From NCBI RefSeq assembly GCF_000219215.1, contig NC_015723.1, positions 930,001 to 994,000 of the forward strand: 64,000 nt of DNA. Direction: 5' to 3'. The position numbers and the translations under genes are program-made. This DNA comes from Cupriavidus necator N-1 (GTDB lineage Bacteria > Pseudomonadota > Gammaproteobacteria > Burkholderiales > Burkholderiaceae). The notes under the pieces are model-generated. The model was not told the DNA's origin and made no database searches. It was given only the letters and a program-made list of their open reading frames with translations. Every line of letters begins with the position of its first letter. The first letter of the stretch is position 1. Positions 24,396-32,796 of this stretch are shown here, piece by piece.

Positions 24396-24463
24396 ATTTC
24401 ATTTGCTAGGCTATGTGTACGGCATCCACAAGCATCTGTGGCTGCAACCCAAGGGGACCGCGA

Positions 24464-24946
24464 ATGAAGACCGAAGCGCAGAAGGAGCACCGCTGGCTGC
24501 GACGGCTGGTGGGCAACTGGATCGCCGAAGGCGACGCATCGATGGGACCGGACCAGCCGGTGCAGAAGTGGGAGATCCCCGAGCGCGTGAGCAGCGTCGG
24601 CGACGTCTGGGTCCAGTGCGTGACGCAGGGCGACATGCCCGGCTGCGGCCCGTCCACCACGGTCATGACGCTCGGCTACGACCCCGCCCGCAAGCATTTC
24701 GTGGGGACCTTCATCGGCTCGATGATGACCCACCTGTGGATCTATGAAGGCGAGCTCGACAGCGGCGGCCAGCAACTGACGCTGCGTGCCGAGGGGCCGG
24801 ATTGTTCCGGCAATGGCCGCATCGCCCAGTACCGCGACGTGATCACCTTCACCGACGACGACCACCGCACGCTGACGTCCTACATGCTGGGCGAGAACGG
24901 CGAGTGGGCCCAGTTCATGAACGCCAGCTATCGCCGCCAGCGTTAG
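24464..24946 (+). CDS. DUF1579 family protein
   Basis: 160 residues from the ATG at 24464 (AGGGG upstream). The sequence EHRWLRRLVGNWIAEGDASMGPDQPVQKWEIPERVSSVGDVWVQC and MTLGYDPARKHFVGTFIGSMMTHLWIYEGELDSGGQQLTLRAEGPD is the DUF1579 beta-barrel, a lipocalin-like fold of unknown function. These genes often neighbour ArsR/AHSA1 pairs, as here, so a shared regulon is likely. Its TAG stop overlaps the stop codon of the convergent phospholipase gene. Confidence 0.9.
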   Translation: MKTEAQKEHRWLRRLVGNWIAEGDASMGPDQPVQKWEIPERVSSVGDVWVQCVTQGDMPGCGPSTTVMTLGYDPARKHFVGTFIGSMMTHLWIYEGELDSGGQQLTLRAEGPDCSGNGRIAQYRDVITFTDDDHRTLTSYMLGENGEWAQFMNASYRRQR

Positions 24947-27204
24947 GCCTGGCGGCGCAGTGCCGCCAGCCGTGCCAGCCGCCCGCGGGGGCCGGGCGGA
25001 TCGTCTTGCGGGCGCGCGGCGCCGCCCTCGGCACGGCGCCGGCGCCGGCGGCGCAGCACCAGCAGCAGCGACGCCGGCACCAGCAGCACCAGCGCCAGCA
25101 AGGCGAAGGTGAACAGGCCCGGATCGCGCGCCGCGGCGGCGACGCGGTTCACCAGGCAGGCAGCCACCACAATGCTGGGCAGCATGCCCAGCGCGGTGCC
25201 GAGCAGGCAGTCGCGCAGGCTGATGCGCGATGCACCGATCACCAGGTTGACCAGCGCGAACGGTGCAATCGGCACCAGCCGCAGCACCACCATCGCCACC
25301 ACCCCGTGCTTGCCCAGCTGGTGGCTGACCCGGTTCAGCCGCCTGCCGCCAAAGCGGCGCACGGCATTGCGCCCCAGCAAGCGGCCGGCCAGGTAGCCCG
25401 CGCCGGTGCTCAGAACGGTGCCGCACAGCGCCAGCGCGGCGCCATAGAGCGGGCCGAATATGACCACGGTCACCAGGATCAGCAGCGTCACCGGCAGCAT
25501 CGTCACCGCGCCGGCCAGGTAGACGCCAATCATCGCCAGCGGTGCCAGCGGCATCTCGTCCAGTTGCTCGACCACACTGAGCAGCGCGCGGAAGTCTGCC
25601 CATTCGCGCAGCGGCGTATGGCGCCACGCAAACGCCAGCCCCGCCAGCAGCAGCGCCAGCGCCACCATCATCCCGACGCGCCCGAGCACGCGCGGGCGTG
25701 CCTCATGGCTGACGAACTCGGCCAGGACCTGGTCGCTGTCGATCGGCTCGATCGGGTCCAGCAGGCTGGCCGCCGGCGAGGCGGCATCGACATCGTCCGG
25801 CAACGGCGGCTCGTAGGCTTCCAGCGAGCGCCCGTCCGCGCGCTGCAGGTTGCGGATGGCCGCAAGCACGCTGCGGGTGGCGGCGACCTCGGCCTGGAAG
25901 GCTTCGGGTGCCACATCCAGGTGCTCGCCCAGCAGCCGTGCGCGCATGGCGGCAATGGCCGCCTGCACGCGCGGGTCGCCGCCCGACATCACCACGATAT
26001 TGCACTCGGTATCCAGCCCCAGCGAGCGGTTGCTGAGGTTGGATGAGCCGATGGTGATGAGGTCGTCGTCGATCACCGTGACCTTGCTATGCACGTTGAC
26101 GCATTCGGGCATCAGGCCCGGAATCGACGGGCAGTACAGGCAGAAGCGTTCCTGCGTGTCGGCTGCGCGCAGGCGGCGGTACAGGCGCGCGCGCAGCACG
26201 CCCATGCTGTGCGCTTCGAGCCAGCCGCTCTCGTTGCGTCTCGACACCAGCACGATAACAGGGCCGTCCTCGTGCCCCAGCCGTGCCTCCAGCGCCTTGG
26301 CGATCTCGTGCGAACTGAAGTACTGGTTCTCCATGTAGATGCTGTGCCGGGCGGAGGCGATAGCATCGCGCAGCAGCATGCGGATCTCGCTGACACCGGG
26401 CTCGTCCTCGCACATGGGCATGGTGCGGGCGATGGCGACGCGCACGTCGGTCAGCTCCGGCGCCAGGCCTGGCGGCCACGGGTCTGACGAGGTGGCCGCA
26501 ACCGGGCGCGGCTGGCTGCCGCTGGCGCGCAGCCAGCGCGCCGCGCACAGGGTGCCCAGCGCCGCCGCGGCGGGGCCGTCGAGCGCGCACTGCACGTCAT
26601 GGAAGGGCGGGTAGGGCTTGCCTTCGGCCACGCGCAGCGGCGCGCCGGGGGCATGGCAGCTGTCGTCCCAGCGGCGTAGCGTCAGGTCCAGCCCGCCGAC
26701 AAAGGCGAGCTTGTTGTCGATGACGACCACCTTCTGGTGGTGCGAGGCGCCGGGGGGATGGTTGCCGTCAAGCCGGAACGACAGGTGCCGGTGCGCCTGC
26801 CAGTGCGCGCTGGCGGACGGCAGCCACTCGCGCTCCATCGCCATCACCATGGCGTAGTCCCAGCTCAGGATGTAGATGCGCAGTTCGGGGCGCTGGTCCG
26901 CCAGCGCGCACAGGAAGTCTCGCAGGCCCGCCGGCAGGCCGTCCTGCGCGCCCTGCGGCACCAATTCCATGCGGCTGTCGATATCCCAGCCCAGGATGAA
27001 GATGGTGTGCTCGGCTCGCGGCAGCGCTTCGCGCAGCGCGCGGAAGTAGGCGTCGGCGTCGACCAGCATGGCAAAGCGCTGGCAGGACTCGACGCGCCAG
27101 CAATTGCGCCCCGGCTCCGGCGTAAAGCCGAGCGGGGCCTGGCAATCATGCGGAGGGCCAGTGGCGGGGGGCGCGGTGGTGCCGGGCGGGTTGTGTTGCC
27201 TCAT
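24943..27204 (-). CDS. Phospholipase D-family protein fused to a VTT (DedA/SNARE-associated) membrane domain
   Basis: 753 residues. The N-terminal two thirds carry two PLD HKD motifs: HHQKVVVIDNKLAFVGGLD (H156-x-K158) and a second HSKVTVIDDDLITIGSSNLSNRS (around residue 380), so both half-sites of the phosphodiesterase are intact. From about residue 510 a polytopic membrane region follows (VGMMVALALLLAGLAFAW; APLAMIGVYLAGAVTMLPVTLLILVTVVIFGPLYGAALALCGTVLSTGAGYLAGRLLG; VAMVVLRLVPIAPFALVNLVIGAS), the VTT/DedA signature, ending in an Arg-rich tail. It probably hydrolyses or transfers phosphatidyl groups at the inner membrane, for example in phospholipid synthesis or turnover. Alone in its transcription unit. 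Confidence 0.93.
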   Translation of the reverse strand: MRQHNPPGTTAPPATGPPHDCQAPLGFTPEPGRNCWRVESCQRFAMLVDADAYFRALREALPRAEHTIFILGWDIDSRMELVPQGAQDGLPAGLRDFLCALADQRPELRIYILSWDYAMVMAMEREWLPSASAHWQAHRHLSFRLDGNHPPGASHHQKVVVIDNKLAFVGGLDLTLRRWDDSCHAPGAPLRVAEGKPYPPFHDVQCALDGPAAAALGTLCAARWLRASGSQPRPVAATSSDPWPPGLAPELTDVRVAIARTMPMCEDEPGVSEIRMLLRDAIASARHSIYMENQYFSSHEIAKALEARLGHEDGPVIVLVSRRNESGWLEAHSMGVLRARLYRRLRAADTQERFCLYCPSIPGLMPECVNVHSKVTVIDDDLITIGSSNLSNRSLGLDTECNIVVMSGGDPRVQAAIAAMRARLLGEHLDVAPEAFQAEVAATRSVLAAIRNLQRADGRSLEAYEPPLPDDVDAASPAASLLDPIEPIDSDQVLAEFVSHEARPRVLGRVGMMVALALLLAGLAFAWRHTPLREWADFRALLSVVEQLDEMPLAPLAMIGVYLAGAVTMLPVTLLILVTVVIFGPLYGAALALCGTVLSTGAGYLAGRLLGRNAVRRFGGRRLNRVSHQLGKHGVVAMVVLRLVPIAPFALVNLVIGASRISLRDCLLGTALGMLPSIVVAACLVNRVAAAARDPGLFTFALLALVLLVPASLLLVLRRRRRRRAEGGAARPQDDPPGPRGRLARLAALRRQA

Positions 27205-27412
27205 GTCGCACGCTTCGGGGAGGTTTAGCCAGAAGCGTCGCGCAAGTTCCGTACCGGCGCGGCACGTGGGCTGCCCCCCAAGCGTGCAGGCGGCGCCCCA
27301 GGGGGTAAAGGCAAGCCTTGGCCGGTTCAGGCGCGTGTGCGCTTTACCTGCCTTTGTAAGAACGGCATGCCGACGAGGGCGAGTCGGAAGACCCCGCTAT
27401 GCGGCGAAGACG

Positions 27413-27751
27413 CTACGACGGATGGCTGCGCCGCAGCGTGGTAGGGCGGGCAATGCCCCAGACATCCAGCAGCGGCTCGAAATGCGGCTTGCTTTCGCGC
27501 GGTGCCGGCGCCACGCGCCGCGGCGGCGGCAAGGGCCGGCCGGTCAGCACTAGCGGGGTATCTGCCTCGGCCGGCGATTCAGGCTCTCCGGCGTAGGCGA
27601 CCACGCCCATCTGGCGGGCGGACTTCAGCGCACGCGTCAGTTCCGCGGCGTTCAGGCGGCTGGCGGCGGCAAGCTGGTGCCGGGGCATGGGCCCCTTGGC
27701 ACGCAGGCTGGAAATCAACGCCATCACGCATTCCCGGGTGGTTCGATTCAT
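27413..27751 (-). CDS. Small winged-helix-like hypothetical protein (112 residues)
   Basis: MNRTTRECVMALISSLRAKGPMPRHQLAAASRLNAAELTRALKSARQMGVVAYAG looks like a winged helix-turn-helix (two helices, turn, recognition helix, wing), while the C-terminal half is Pro/Arg-rich and probably disordered. No family assigned. It may be a small DNA-binding regulator. A 9-bp inverted repeat lies 81 nt upstream (27832-27858). The ~200 nt between it and the phospholipase start hold no gene. Confidence 0.65.
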   Translation of the reverse strand: MNRTTRECVMALISSLRAKGPMPRHQLAAASRLNAAELTRALKSARQMGVVAYAGEPESPAEADTPLVLTGRPLPPPRRVAPAPRESKPHFEPLLDVWGIARPTTLRRSHPS

Positions 27752-27831
27752 TTCGCTGCGTCAGGAAAAGGGTTGCAGCGGTGGGCTCGCCAATCGAGCC
27801 TGCCGCGTACGGTACCCATTCTTTCGCAGGG

Positions 27832-27858
27832 GTCATATCCTTGCCAACCGGATATGAC
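27832..27858. repeat. 9-bp perfect inverted repeat
   Basis: GTCATATCC (27832-27840) and GGATATGAC (27850-27858) with a 9-nt loop, between two small minus-strand genes. It may be the operator of the winged-helix protein gene or a terminator for the gene ending at 27901. Confidence 0.5.
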
Positions 27859-27900
27859 ACTTGTTCACATTTCCGAGCGCAGAGAGGAATCTTCCCTAAT

Positions 27901-28098
27901 CTAATGCCGCGTTTCCGGGTCGCCGGCCGGAAATCTGCGATCCGCGCCGTCGCGCAGGGTCAGCATCGTGCCATGCCGGCGCCACTTGCGCGCGTGCCTG
28001 GCATGGATGTCTTCGGCAAGCTCGTGCAGTTCGGCAACCCTGGCGTCGATCGGGTCGGGATAGATGTCCAGCGGGCGGTACCTGAGGAACAGGCGCAT
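27901..28098 (-). CDS. Small hypothetical protein (65 residues)
   Basis: From the ATG at 28096-28098: MRLFLRYRPLDIYPDPIDARVAELHELAEDIHARHARKWRRH and ends PAGDPETRH. Highly charged, probably one amphipathic helix, no signal peptide. The frame is open upstream to an alternative start at 28197 across the inverted repeat at 28182-28207, which argues for the shorter form. Ribosome binding site is weak (GAGA). No family recognised; coding status is likely but not certain. Confidence 0.45.
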   Translation of the reverse strand: MRLFLRYRPLDIYPDPIDARVAELHELAEDIHARHARKWRRHGTMLTLRDGADRRFPAGDPETRH

Positions 28099-28181
28099 GG
28101 GGGTCTCGGTTGGTTCTGGATAATGGCGTGCCTTGATTCCAGTATCGGTGACGGACCCATAGCTTTCACGAACGGAGGCGT

Positions 28182-28207
28182 AACACATTGATTTCACTCA
28201 ATGTGTT
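28182..28207. repeat. 10-bp perfect inverted repeat
   Basis: AACACATTGA (28182-28191) and TCAATGTGTT (28198-28207) with a 6-nt spacer. AT-rich and symmetric, it looks more like an operator than a terminator. It lies 84 nt upstream of the 65-residue gene and 85 nt after the DUF2188 gene. Confidence 0.5.
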
Positions 28208-28292
28208 TCCTGCAATGGACTGTTGTGCCCGCATTGGCCGCGGGCCCGGGGAGGTAGGGGGTGGGGCCGGCCGCTGGCGGTGGCCGGGGGGC

Positions 28293-28565
28293 TCAGTAGC
28301 CGATGCGGGCGGTGCCGCGTGCGTCCCGGCAATAGATCTTGCGCTCGCGCACCAGGCCGTCGCGGCCGTGGATGCACAACGGCAGGCCATCCTCGCGCGC
28401 GCGCATCCAGCCGGCCGCAATCGCGGCTTCCTGGGTCGGGAAATGCAGCGCGGTGTCGTCGCCACCGTTCTCCAGGCCCTCAATGGTGAGTGCCCATGCG
28501 CCGTCGCCGGCGTATTCGGTGTTGTCGGTTGCGGCGGGAAGCACGTGGATGCTGCGTGACGTCAT
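28293..28565 (-). CDS. DUF2188 family protein
   Basis: 90 residues with GGAG 6 nt before the ATG. The family pattern is clear in the second half: ALHFPTQEAAIAAGWMRAREDGLPLCIHGRDGLVRERKIYCRD, where IHGRDGxI/VRxR is the signature. Cytoplasmic, unknown role; homologues are abundant in Burkholderiaceae. It is monocistronic here. Confidence 0.85.
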   Translation of the reverse strand: MTSRSIHVLPAATDNTEYAGDGAWALTIEGLENGGDDTALHFPTQEAAIAAGWMRAREDGLPLCIHGRDGLVRERKIYCRDARGTARIGY

Positions 28566-28845
28566 GGTGTTCTCCGGAGGGCTTGGACTGACTGTTGACT
28601 TTTAAGCGATGGCGCTGCCGCGGGGTATCCGTCGCTGTCCTACAAGCACAAGCACAAGCGCGTACGCGGTGACGGCCGGTCGCGCCGTCGGCTGACATCC
28701 CGGTAGGACGAAAGCCGACTTTGCGCGCTGCGGTGCGTTGCTACGATCCAATTGCCGGTCGGGCAAGCGGCTGCCCGGTCAAGTCATTCCGATCCACTCC
28801 ATCCTGGCGGCGCATGCCGCATCCACACGAAGCAAGGAGATCGTC

Positions 28846-28989
28846 ATGAGAAAGCTATTCGCATTGTTTGCCCTCGCTGGCGTGCTGCTGGTCACGGGTT
28901 GCAACACCATTTCCGGTGCGGGCAAGGACATCGAACGTGGCGGCGAGAAGGTGCAGGGCGCGGCGGAAAATACCAAGCAGAAGATGTAA
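28846..28989 (+). CDS. Entericidin A/B family lipoprotein
   Basis: 47 residues: MRKLFALFALAGVLLVTGCNTISGAGKDIERGGEKVQGAAENTKQKM. The lipobox is LVTGC with Cys at position 19, so the mature lipoprotein is under 30 residues. CNTxxGAGKDIERGGEKVQ is the entericidin signature. AAGGAG lies 7 nt before the ATG. Entericidins are small envelope lipoproteins linked to stress and stationary phase. The 280-nt region upstream has no other gene. Confidence 0.93.
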   Translation: MRKLFALFALAGVLLVTGCNTISGAGKDIERGGEKVQGAAENTKQKM

Positions 28990-29028
28990 GTCCCGCTGCC
29001 CGCCGCCCGGGCATTTGCCACGGCGAAT

Positions 29029-30033
29029 TCAATGTGCGGCCGCCGCCGGAGCCTGCCCCGCGTCGATGTAGTTGCGGCGCCAGCTGGCGGGCGGCAGGCC
29101 GAACTCGCGCTTGAACGCGCGGCTGAACGCGGCCTCCGAGTCGTAGCCGACCGCGCCCGCGACCTCGCTGATGGAACGGTTGCCGCTGCGCAGTTCGGCC
29201 GCCGCGGAGCGCAGCCGCCAGTGCGCCAGGTACTGCATCGGTGGCTGCCCCAGCAGGTCGGTAAAGCGCTGCGCCAGCGCCGAGCGCGACAGCCCCACGT
29301 TGCCAGCCAGTTCATCGACCGTCCACGGATAGGCGGGCCGCGCATGCATGCGCGACAGCGCCCGCCCCACATAGCGGTCGCGCAGCGCGGCGAGCCAGCC
29401 GCTTTCATTGTCAGGCAGAGTGTCGATGCAGCGCCGCACTGCCTGCACGAACAGCAGCTCAGACAGCTTGGCCAGCACCGTGGCGGTGCCCGCACGCGGT
29501 TCCGCCGCTTCCGAGGTGGCAAAGGCCAGCGCCGATGCCAGCCATGCCGATTCCAGCCCGCTGCCCAGCCCCACCTTGAACAGCCGCGGCAGCGACGTCA
29601 GCAAGGGATTGCCCATGGTGTCGTCGAACCCCAGGAAGCCGCACACCATGCGCGTGGTTTCGCCGCCGCCGCCGTAGGACACGCGCATGACCTCGCCCGG
29701 GCTGTTGCGCAGCATGTCGTACACCAGCGGAGCGGATGGCAGTGGCTGCAGGCGCAGGTCGCTGCCCAGTACGTGCGGCTCGCCCTGCGGCACCACCAGC
29801 AGTTCGCCGGTATCGACGCGCACGCCCGGGCCGGTGCCGTCGACCAGGCGCGCCCAGCAGACGCCTTCGGTAATCAGGTGGTAGGAGACGACGCGGTCGG
29901 CGCGGGGCAGGAAGGCGGCGCGCAATTCAGCATCCGCTTCACTGATCAGGCACCACGGCGACTTGAACTCGCCGTTCAGGAACACGGCGCCGCTTAGCTG
30001 CACGGCGCGCAAGAGGTCGGACAAGGCATCCAT
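29029..30033 (-). CDS. AraC family transcriptional regulator (cupin_6-type sensor)
   Basis: 334 residues from the ATG at 30031-30033 with GGAGGA upstream; a GTG two codons earlier is too close to that site. The N-terminal half matches the AraC cupin_6 sensor (ALSDLLRAVQLSGAVFLNGEFKSPWC, YHLITEGVCWARLVDG, GELLVVPQGEPHVLGSD). The C-terminal double helix-turn-helix reads PWTVDELAGNVGLSRSALAQRFTDLLGQPPMQYLAHWRLRSAAAELRSGNRSISEVAGAVGYDSEAAFSRAFKREFGLPPASWRR. It diverges from the acyl-CoA dehydrogenase-fold/flavin reductase pair (146 nt) and probably controls it. Confidence 0.93.
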   Translation of the reverse strand: MDALSDLLRAVQLSGAVFLNGEFKSPWCLISEADAELRAAFLPRADRVVSYHLITEGVCWARLVDGTGPGVRVDTGELLVVPQGEPHVLGSDLRLQPLPSAPLVYDMLRNSPGEVMRVSYGGGGETTRMVCGFLGFDDTMGNPLLTSLPRLFKVGLGSGLESAWLASALAFATSEAAEPRAGTATVLAKLSELLFVQAVRRCIDTLPDNESGWLAALRDRYVGRALSRMHARPAYPWTVDELAGNVGLSRSALAQRFTDLLGQPPMQYLAHWRLRSAAAELRSGNRSISEVAGAVGYDSEAAFSRAFKREFGLPPASWRRNYIDAGQAPAAAAH

Positions 30034-30179
30034 GGTCACATTCCTCCAGATCCGGTGTTTCGCGCAAGAAAGCCGGACGCCCGATCATACGGGCGAGGGG
30101 ACCGGGCTCCGATACTAGCACCGTGCCTGGCGCCATACAACGCCGCAGCGCACGTATCAGACCAGCCGGAGACAACACC

Positions 30180-31358
30180 ATGGAAACCCTTTCCGCAGCG
30201 GATGCCAGCGCAGGCGCACAGGCCGACTGGCTCGGCCTGGCCGCGACCCTGGGCCGCACCTTCGAGGCGCGCGCGCCAGAGATCGATGCCAGCGGGCAGT
30301 TCGTCAGCGCCAACTACGACGACCTGCGCGCGCACCGCTTCTTTGCCGCGGCCGTGCCGCAGGAACTGGGCGGCGCCGGGCTCTCGCACCAGGAGCTGGG
30401 CGCGGTGCTGCGCGAGCTGGGCAAGTCCTGCGGATCGACCGCGCTGGCCTTTGCCATGCACACCCACCCGGTGGCCACGGCCGCATGGCGCTGGCGCAAT
30501 CAGCAAGCGCCGGTGGAGGGGCTGCTCAAGCGCGTGGCGGGCGAGCAGCTGGTGCTGCTGGGCAGCGGCGGATCGGACTGGCTGCAAGGCAGCGGCAAGG
30601 CTACGCGCGTGGATGGCGGCTTTCGCGTGGATGCGCGCAAGATCTTCGCCAGCGGCGCGCCGGCGGCGGACCTGTTCATGACCTGCGCCGTCCATGACGA
30701 TCCGGAGACCGGGCCCACGGTGCTGCATTTCGCGCTGCCGATGAAGTCGCCGGGCGTACGCGTGCTGTCGAACTGGCACACGCTCGGCATGCGCGGCACC
30801 GGCTCGCACGATGTGCTGCTGGAAGGCGTGCTGGTGCCGGATACCGCCATTGCCGCGCGCCGCCCGCAAGGCGTGTGGCATCCGATGATGCATACGGTGG
30901 CGATGATCGCGCTGCCGCTGATCTATGCGGTCTACGTCGGCGTGGCCGAGGCCGCGCGCGATATCGCGCTGCAGCTGGCGCGCCAGCGGCGCCTGAGCGC
31001 GCATGCGGTGGAAGCCGCCGGGCGCCTGTGCAACGAGGCCGATGCCGCGCAGCTGGCGCTGGATGCGATGTTCGCGGCGGCATCGGGGCAGGCGCCGGGC
31101 GCGGTCACCACCAACCGCATCATGTGCGCCCGCACGCTGGCCGCGCGCGCGGTGCTGGCGACGGTCGAGGCGGCGATGGACCTGGCCGGCGGCGCGGGCT
31201 TCTATCGCGACGCCGGACTGGAGCGGCGCTTTCGCGATGCGCAGGGCGCGCGCTTCCATCCGCTGCAGGCCGGTGCGCAGCAGGAGTACGCAGGGCGCAT
31301 GGCACTGGGGCTGGATATCGACGCGCCGCCCGGCGAGGTGCGGCCTGCCGCGCAATGA
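30180..31358 (+). CDS. Acyl-CoA dehydrogenase-fold flavoprotein (possible two-component monooxygenase oxygenase)
   Basis: 392 residues; GGAG 9 nt before the ATG at 30180. The ACAD fold is visible: DDLRAHRFFAAAVPQELGGAGLSHQELGAVLRELGKSCGSTALAFAMHTH, then LLGSGGSDWLQGSGKATRVDGGFRVDARKIFASGAPAADLFM, and a C-terminal helical domain ending LERRFRDAQGARFHPLQAGAQQEYAGRMALGLD. The YEG motif with the catalytic Glu is missing. Its stop overlaps the start of a flavin reductase gene (ATGA), an arrangement typical of reduced-flavin-dependent oxygenases of this fold, so hydroxylation or C-S/C-N oxidation is as likely as dehydrogenation. Confidence 0.85.
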   Translation: METLSAADASAGAQADWLGLAATLGRTFEARAPEIDASGQFVSANYDDLRAHRFFAAAVPQELGGAGLSHQELGAVLRELGKSCGSTALAFAMHTHPVATAAWRWRNQQAPVEGLLKRVAGEQLVLLGSGGSDWLQGSGKATRVDGGFRVDARKIFASGAPAADLFMTCAVHDDPETGPTVLHFALPMKSPGVRVLSNWHTLGMRGTGSHDVLLEGVLVPDTAIAARRPQGVWHPMMHTVAMIALPLIYAVYVGVAEAARDIALQLARQRRLSAHAVEAAGRLCNEADAAQLALDAMFAAASGQAPGAVTTNRIMCARTLAARAVLATVEAAMDLAGGAGFYRDAGLERRFRDAQGARFHPLQAGAQQEYAGRMALGLDIDAPPGEVRPAAQ

Positions 31359-31912
31359 TGCCCGCCCTGGCGCCGCTACCGTATGCCACGCAAGCATGCA
31401 ACGACAGCGGCCAGGACGACGCGGCCCGCGCCATCAGCCACGATGGCGCGGCGCGGCGGGCCTTGCGCGATGCGCTGGGGCAGTTTGCCACCGGCGTTAC
31501 CATCGTTACGGCCGCGGACGCCGACGGCCAGCCGGTCGGCGTCACGATCAATGCCTTTACCTCGGTGTCGCTCGCACCGCCGTTGCTGCTGTGGTGCCTG
31601 GCGCGCAGTTCCGGCAGCCTGGCGGTGCTGCGCGCGGCGCCGTGCCACGCGATCAATGTGCTGGGCAGTGGCCAACTGGCCTTGTGCCAGCGCTTTGCCG
31701 CGCGCAGTGGTGACCGCTTTGCAGGCGTCGATTGCCGCCCCGGGCCGTGCGGCACGGTGCTGATCGACGGCACGCTGGCGCATTTCATCTGCCGGCACCG
31801 CTCGGTGCGCGTGGTCGGCGACCACGTGATCTTTGTCGTGGAGGTGGTGGCCTATGGCTCGACGCCAGGTGCGCCGCTGGTGTTCCATGCGGGCGGGTTT
31901 GCCGGCAGCTAG
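31355..31912 (+). CDS. Flavin reductase family protein (FMN-binding split barrel)
   Basis: 185 residues, start ATG overlapping the preceding stop (31355-31358). The flavin reductase domain begins LRDALGQFATGVTIVTAADADGQPVGVTINAFTSVSLAPPLLLWCLARSSGSL, with the family GxTxNAFxSVSLxPPLxL signature, and ends near IFVVEVVAYGSTPGAPLVFHAGGF. It should supply FMNH2 or FADH2 from NAD(P)H to the translationally coupled flavoprotein upstream. The stop overlaps the convergent exporter gene. Confidence 0.93.
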   Translation: MMPALAPLPYATQACNDSGQDDAARAISHDGAARRALRDALGQFATGVTIVTAADADGQPVGVTINAFTSVSLAPPLLLWCLARSSGSLAVLRAAPCHAINVLGSGQLALCQRFAARSGDRFAGVDCRPGPCGTVLIDGTLAHFICRHRSVRVVGDHVIFVVEVVAYGSTPGAPLVFHAGGFAGS

Positions 31913-32775
31913 GCGCGCTTGCCTGCAATCACCAGTGCAATGCCGCCCAGCACCGCGGCCGCGCTCAATGCCAGCCGCAGGCTCAAGGCTTCACCGAGCA
32001 GCGCGATGCCGCCCGCCGCCGTAATGACCGGCACGCTCAGTTGCACGGTGGCGGCGGTGGCGGCCTTCAGCCGCGGCACCACGGCATACCAGATGACATA
32101 GCCCAGCCCGGATGTGATGGCACCGGACAACAGCGCATAGCCCAGTCCCGCGCTGTCCAGTGAACGCTGCGCCTGCATCACCGCACCCAGCGCCAGCGCC
32201 ATCGGCACCGCGCGCAGGAAATTGCCCGCGGTGGTAGAGGCCGGATCCGCGGCGCGCCTGCCGCGCAGCGAATAAACGCCCCACGCGATGCCGGCCGCGA
32301 TCATCAGCAGCGAGGACAGCAGCGGCGGCGCGGCCAGCCCTGGCAGCAACAGCCACACCAGCCCGGCCAGCGCCAGTGCCAGGCCGAACCATTGCTGCGC
32401 GCGCATGGGCTCGCCGGCATAGAGGCCATAGCCGGTCATGGTGGCCTGCACCGCCCCGAACAGCAGCAGTGCGCCGGTCCCCGCGGTGAGACGCACATAG
32501 GCGAAGGAAAAGGCCGCGGCATAGCAGAACAGCGCAAGCGCGGAGATCCAGTTGCCTTCCACCGGCGGCAGCCGCTGCGCCACGACCGTGCGCACCAACT
32601 GGTGCCGCGCCGCGACGATGACCCACAGCACCAGCGCCGCCGCGGCGACGCGGGCCAGCGTAAAGCTGGCCGCGTCGATGGTGGTGCCTTTCAGCGCGAG
32701 CCGGCACAGCAGTGAATTGCCGGCAAAGGCGAGCATCGCCAGTGCGGTCAGCACCACGGTGTTCGCGCGCGACAT
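31909..32775 (-). CDS. EamA/DMT family transporter
   Basis: 288 residues with about ten hydrophobic segments, in two EamA repeats: first TALAMLAFAGNSLLCRLALKGTTIDAASFTLARVAAAALVLWVIVAARHQ, second from about residue 150 (LLMIAAGIAWGVYSLRGR) to VPVITAAGGIALLGEALSLRLALSAAAVLGGIALVIAGKR. Inner-membrane drug/metabolite exporter of unknown substrate. Convergent with the flavin reductase gene, ends overlap by 4 nt. Confidence 0.92.
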   Translation of the reverse strand: MSRANTVVLTALAMLAFAGNSLLCRLALKGTTIDAASFTLARVAAAALVLWVIVAARHQLVRTVVAQRLPPVEGNWISALALFCYAAAFSFAYVRLTAGTGALLLFGAVQATMTGYGLYAGEPMRAQQWFGLALALAGLVWLLLPGLAAPPLLSSLLMIAAGIAWGVYSLRGRRAADPASTTAGNFLRAVPMALALGAVMQAQRSLDSAGLGYALLSGAITSGLGYVIWYAVVPRLKAATAATVQLSVPVITAAGGIALLGEALSLRLALSAAAVLGGIALVIAGKRA

Positions 32776-32796
32776 GCGGCGGGGCGGCGGCGTGGT

